A stretch of 64,000 nucleotides of DNA from Pseudomonas azotoformans (GTDB lineage: Bacteria > Pseudomonadota > Gammaproteobacteria > Pseudomonadales > Pseudomonadaceae): NCBI RefSeq assembly GCF_900103345.1, contig NZ_LT629702.1, forward strand, positions 4,944,501 through 5,008,500. The letters run 5' to 3'. The translations under genes and the position numbers were made by a program. The notes under the pieces were generated by a model, which did not search any database, had not been told where the DNA came from, and saw nothing but the letters and a program-made list of their open reading frames with translations. Each line of letters opens with the position of its first letter. Within the stretch, counting starts at the first letter, position 1. Shown here in pieces: positions 61,121 to 64,000 of this stretch.

Positions 61121-61957
61121 CTAGAACGGCACATCCCCCAAAATCGTCGCCCGATGCATCACCCGCCGCTGCGGCCGGTAGTCATCCACCGCGTAGTGCT
61201 GGGTCACGCGGTTGTCCCAGAACGCTACGTCGTTTTCCTGCCAGCGCCAGCGGATGGTGAATTCCGGGCGCGTTGCGTGGGCGAACAAGAGCTTCAAGAT
61301 TGCTTCACTCTCCGCCGGTTCAAGCTCATTGATCCTGGTGGTAAACCCATCACTCACGAACAGCGACTTGCGCCCACTCACCGGATGAGTACGCACCACC
61401 GGATGCGACAACGGCGGGTTCTTCCTGCGAGTCTCTTCCCAGCGCGCCAGGTCTTCGGCGGTGCTGCCAAAGCGCTCCAGCGGGAAGGACTTGGTGAAGT
61501 CATGGGTCGCCGTCAGCCCGTCGAGCAAGCGCTTCAACGGTGCGGACAACGCCTCATACGCCGCAATCCCACTGGCCCACAGCGTATCGCCGCCAAACGC
61601 CGGCAGCAGCTTGGCGCTGAGTACCGCGCCCAACGCCGGAGTGGGCAGGAAGGTCACGTCGGTGTGCCACACGGCATTGTCGCGCACGTCGGTGACGGCG
61701 GTGTCGAGGATCAGCACTTCGGGCTGTTCCGGCACGTTGGGGTAGATCGGGTGAATATGCAGGTCGCCGAAATTTGCCGCGAACCGCGCTTGCTGTTGCG
61801 GGTTGATTGGTTGATCACGGAAGAACAGCACCGAGTGCTGGAGCAACGCCTGTTCGATGGCATCGCGCTCTTCAATGTTCAACGGCTGGGTGATATCGAC
61901 GCCACTGATCAGGGCACCCAATGCGGTGCTGACGGGGGTAACGGTCAGGCTGCTCAT
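61121..61957 (-). CDS. tauD: taurine dioxygenase
   Basis: This 278-residue Fe(II)/2-oxoglutarate dioxygenase converts taurine to aminoacetaldehyde and sulfite, freeing sulfur. The iron ligands are visible: HTD in [18 protein letters not shown] and the distal His in [13 protein letters not shown], with the 2-oxoglutarate Arg a few residues on. ATG 61957 ([20 protein letters not shown]) gives the usual length; an in-frame ATG five codons upstream also exists. It is transcribed last in tauA-tauB-tauC-tauD. Confidence 0.95.
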   Translation of the reverse strand: MSSLTVTPVSTALGALISGVDITQPLNIEERDAIEQALLQHSVLFFRDQPINPQQQARFAANFGDLHIHPIYPNVPEQPEVLILDTAVTDVRDNAVWHTDVTFLPTPALGAVLSAKLLPAFGGDTLWASGIAAYEALSAPLKRLLDGLTATHDFTKSFPLERFGSTAEDLARWEETRRKNPPLSHPVVRTHPVSGRKSLFVSDGFTTRINELEPAESEAILKLLFAHATRPEFTIRWRWQENDVAFWDNRVTQHYAVDDYRPQRRVMHRATILGDVPF

Positions 61958-61972
61958 GCTGTTCTCATTCAC

Positions 61973-62809
61973 TCAGTGTGCCTGGCCATGCCACGGCACC
62001 AGTTTACGCTGCAGGGCACGCAGGCCCATTTCCATGGCGAAGGCGATCAGGGCGATCACCAGAATCCCCAGCACCACCACATCGGTGACCAGGAACTGCG
62101 CCGCCGACTGCACCATGAAGCCCAGGCCGCTGGTGGCCGCGATCAATTCTGCGGCGACCAATGTCGACCAACCCACACCCAGCCCGATGCGCACGCCGGT
62201 GAGGATGTCGGGCAGTGCGCTCGGCAGGATCACATGGCGAATCAACTGGGCACGGGTGGCGCCCAACGACTGCGCCGCCCGCAGTTTGGCCGGGTCGACG
62301 GTGCGCACGCCGGTGGCGGTGGCGATGGCAATCGGCGCAAAAATCGCAAGGTAGATCAGCAGCACCTTGGACAGCTCGCCGATGCCGCACCAGATCACGA
62401 TCAGCGGCAGGTAGGCCAGCGGCGGGATCGGCCGGTAGAACTCGATCAGCGGGTCGAGGATGCCACGGGCGATTCGGTTGGAACCGATGGCGATCCCCAC
62501 CGGCACGGCAGTCAGCACCGCAAAACCCAGGCCCAGGCCGATACGGCTGAGGCTCGCGCCCAGGTGTTGCCACAAGGTGGAATCCATATAGCCGCTGGTC
62601 GCCAGCAGCCAGCCCTTTTGCAGCACGGCGGACGGCGGTGGCAGGAACAGCGGCTCGATCAAGTCGCTGGCGGTCACCGCCCACCAGAGGGCCAGCAACG
62701 CGAACAGGGTCAACACGCTGATCCAACGCGTGCTCAGGCTGCGGCGTACCGGGACCACTGCGTGTGCCGCCGGTTTGGTCACCGTGGCGGGAAGTTCGAA
62801 GCTGCTCAT
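61973..62809 (-). CDS. tauC: taurine ABC transporter permease
   Basis: This 278-residue permease of the SsuC/TauC group has about six transmembrane segments. It has a cytosolic N-terminus of about 27 residues, then [40 protein letters not shown] (a TauC hallmark) and the coupling loop [20 protein letters not shown]. The start overlaps the tauB stop by 4 nt. It imports taurine together with TauA and TauB. Confidence 0.94.
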   Translation of the reverse strand: MSSFELPATVTKPAAHAVVPVRRSLSTRWISVLTLFALLALWWAVTASDLIEPLFLPPPSAVLQKGWLLATSGYMDSTLWQHLGASLSRIGLGLGFAVLTAVPVGIAIGSNRIARGILDPLIEFYRPIPPLAYLPLIVIWCGIGELSKVLLIYLAIFAPIAIATATGVRTVDPAKLRAAQSLGATRAQLIRHVILPSALPDILTGVRIGLGVGWSTLVAAELIAATSGLGFMVQSAAQFLVTDVVVLGILVIALIAFAMEMGLRALQRKLVPWHGQAH

Positions 62810-63585
62810 GCGGACACCTGGCGTTGAGAGAACACTTTGCCCAGCACGTGTTCGCGGGTTTCGATAAAGCGTGGGTCGGACTTGATCGCCCGCGCCGACT
62901 CACCGGCGGCGTAGCGTTGGCCGAAGTCCAGGTGCAGGCGTTCGACGATCTGGCCGGGGTTGGGCGCCAGCAGGATCAGGTCGGTGGCGAGGAACACCGC
63001 TTCTTCGATGTCGTGGGTAATCAGGAATACCGGCTTGGCCGTGCGCCGCCAGACCTGCAGCAGCAATTCCTGCATCTGTTCGCGGGTGAAGGCATCAAGG
63101 GCGCCGAAGGGCTCGTCCATCAGCAGCACACGAGGGTCGGCCGCCAGGGCGCGGGCCAGCCCGACGCGTTGCTTCTGGCCGCCGGAAAGCTGCCAGATAC
63201 GGCGGCTGTCGAAACCGGCGAGGTCCACCAGCGTGAGCATTTCCCGGGCGCGTACTTCACGTTGCGCCTTGGGCACGCCAGCCAGCTCCAGGCCGAAGCC
63301 GACGTTGGCCAGCACGTCCTGCCAGGGCAGCAGGGCGTCGTCCTGGAACACCACGCCGCGTTCAGCACTGGGGCCTTTGACCGGCACGCCATCGAGGGTG
63401 ATGCGCCCGGCGCAAGGTTCGACGAAACCGGCAATCAGGTTCAACAGCGAAGTCTTGCCACTGCCGGACGGGCCGAGAGCCACCAGCAACTGCTGGGGCC
63501 CCAGGTCGAGTGAAATATCTGACAGTACCGGTTCTGTGGCGCCTGGGTACTGTGCGCTGATGCGCTCCAGCTGTAGCAAGGCCAT
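62806..63585 (-). CDS. tauB: taurine ABC transporter ATP-binding protein
   Basis: This 259-residue ATPase has Walker [11 protein letters not shown]-loop [18 protein letters not shown], signature [15 protein letters not shown], Walker [18 protein letters not shown] and H-loop [12 protein letters not shown], the pattern of the nitrate/sulfonate/taurine family. ATG 63585 follows the tauA stop by 16 bp. The longer frame upstream would run into tauA and has no ribosome binding site. Confidence 0.95.
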   Translation of the reverse strand: MALLQLERISAQYPGATEPVLSDISLDLGPQQLLVALGPSGSGKTSLLNLIAGFVEPCAGRITLDGVPVKGPSAERGVVFQDDALLPWQDVLANVGFGLELAGVPKAQREVRAREMLTLVDLAGFDSRRIWQLSGGQKQRVGLARALAADPRVLLMDEPFGALDAFTREQMQELLLQVWRRTAKPVFLITHDIEEAVFLATDLILLAPNPGQIVERLHLDFGQRYAAGESARAIKSDPRFIETREHVLGKVFSQRQVSA

Positions 63586-63601
63586 CGCTATGAACTCCCG
63601 A

Positions 63602-64000
63602 TCAATGGGTGATGAATTTGGCGCTGACGTAAGGGGCGTAGTCCGGCAGTACAGCATCGACCTTGCCTTGTTCCTTGAGGAACGCGGCGGTGTCGGTCAC
63701 GGCTTTGGTGGTCGGTGCGCCCAGCAGGGTCACCTGGTCAGCGGCCAGCGGGTAGACGTTGCCTTGCAGCAGCAGTGGGATGTCGCTGGCCTTGGCGCCG
63801 GAGAGTTTCACCAGTTTGTCGACGTTGCCTTTATCGGCGAGCCAGGCTTGTGGGTCTTTGCGGTAGGCGGCGTAGGCATCCAGGGTGACTTTGGCGAACG
63901 CGGTGACGATTTCCGGGTGCTTCTCGGCGAAGTCCTTGCGCACGATCCAGGCATCGAAGGTTGGCGCGCCAAACTTGGCCAGTTCGCCGGAAGTGATCAG
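63602..64000 (-). CDS. tauA: taurine-binding protein (C-terminal part)
   Basis: Only the last 132 residues are visible; the frame is open to the right window edge (first visible residues [20 protein letters not shown]), so the start lies beyond 64000. The sequence fits the C-terminal lobe of TauA/SsuA binding proteins: [20 protein letters not shown] and [20 protein letters not shown]. With tauB, tauC and tauD it completes the taurine uptake and cleavage operon. Confidence 0.92.
   Translation of the reverse strand: MITSGELAKFGAPTFDAWIVRKDFAEKHPEIVTAFAKVTLDAYAAYRKDPQAWLADKGNVDKLVKLSGAKASDIPLLLQGNVYPLAADQVTLLGAPTTKAVTDTAAFLKEQGKVDAVLPDYAPYVSAKFITH

Overview
The window is a chromosomal segment from a fluorescent-group Pseudomonas, close to P. 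fluorescens. The evidence is high-GC coding sequence with Pseudomonas-type gene sets (desA next to a PAS-GGDEF-EAL gene, oscA-sbp-cysTWA, gabDT, tonB-exbB-exbD, triABC, sulfur-scavenging SfnB/DszA genes, tau genes). In addition, at least 17 short palindromic REP/REPIN elements of three sequence families sit almost exclusively between genes. No phage, IS transposase, CRISPR array or rRNA is visible, and the only tRNA is tRNA-Arg(CCG).

Layout. 1-1.7 kb: end of a vWA-domain gene, then an ECF sigma factor overlapping a one-TM membrane protein. 2-5 kb: a sterol-desaturase-family membrane enzyme, a nitroreductase and a membrane-anchored winged-helix regulator; this group looks accessory and ends beside tRNA-Arg. 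5.8-8.7 kb: gabD-gabT (GABA to succinate), with structured RNA on both sides of gabD. 8.8-14.6 kb: signalling genes (receiver-HDOD, PAS-GGDEF, PAS-GGDEF-EAL) around the phospholipid desaturase desA. 14.9-19.1 kb: sulfate-starvation operon oscA-sbp-cysT-cysW-cysA, interrupted by REPINs. 19.2-26.3 kb: Mpo1-like membrane protein, Crp/Fnr regulator, a receiver-only response regulator, AraC regulator, an AlkB/desaturase-like membrane enzyme, two LysR regulators and a CynX-type MFS exporter. 26.4-28.6 kb: tonB-exbB-exbD behind an unusual structured leader.

28.8-34.7 kb: RBBP9-like hydrolase, a sigma54 AAA+ protein without GAFTGA or DNA-binding domain, an orphan MetQ-type binding protein, a possible 28-aa protein, and a complete polar amino-acid ABC transporter. 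34.9-35.2 kb: wreck of an AAA ATPase gene. 35.3-42.7 kb: TriABC-like RND pump with two adaptor lipoproteins, followed by a secreted glycoside-hydrolase-like protein. 42.8-50.9 kb: a methyltransferase, then (minus strand) two SfnB-type monooxygenases, a DszA-type flavin monooxygenase and MetQ-MetN-MetI, then a two-repeat hypothetical protein. 51.3-55.9 kb: cystine transporter tcyJLN, D-cysteine desulfhydrase dcyD and serine acetyltransferase. 56-61 kb: BetT-like choline transporter, OprD porin, aldo/keto reductase. 61.1-64 kb: tauD-tauC-tauB-tauA (tauA runs off the end).

How it fits together: much of the window serves sulfur acquisition when sulfate is short (sulfate, cystine/D-cysteine, sulfonates, taurine, sulfones, methionine-type compounds). 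TTATTCC-type motifs recur upstream of several of these genes, which suggests shared control, possibly by CysB. The most unexplained signals are the tonB leader (terminator, competing hairpin and a stem that buries the ribosome binding site), the 28-aa ORF at 31.5 kb, and the sigma54 AAA+ protein stripped of its usual contact loop and DNA-binding domain.
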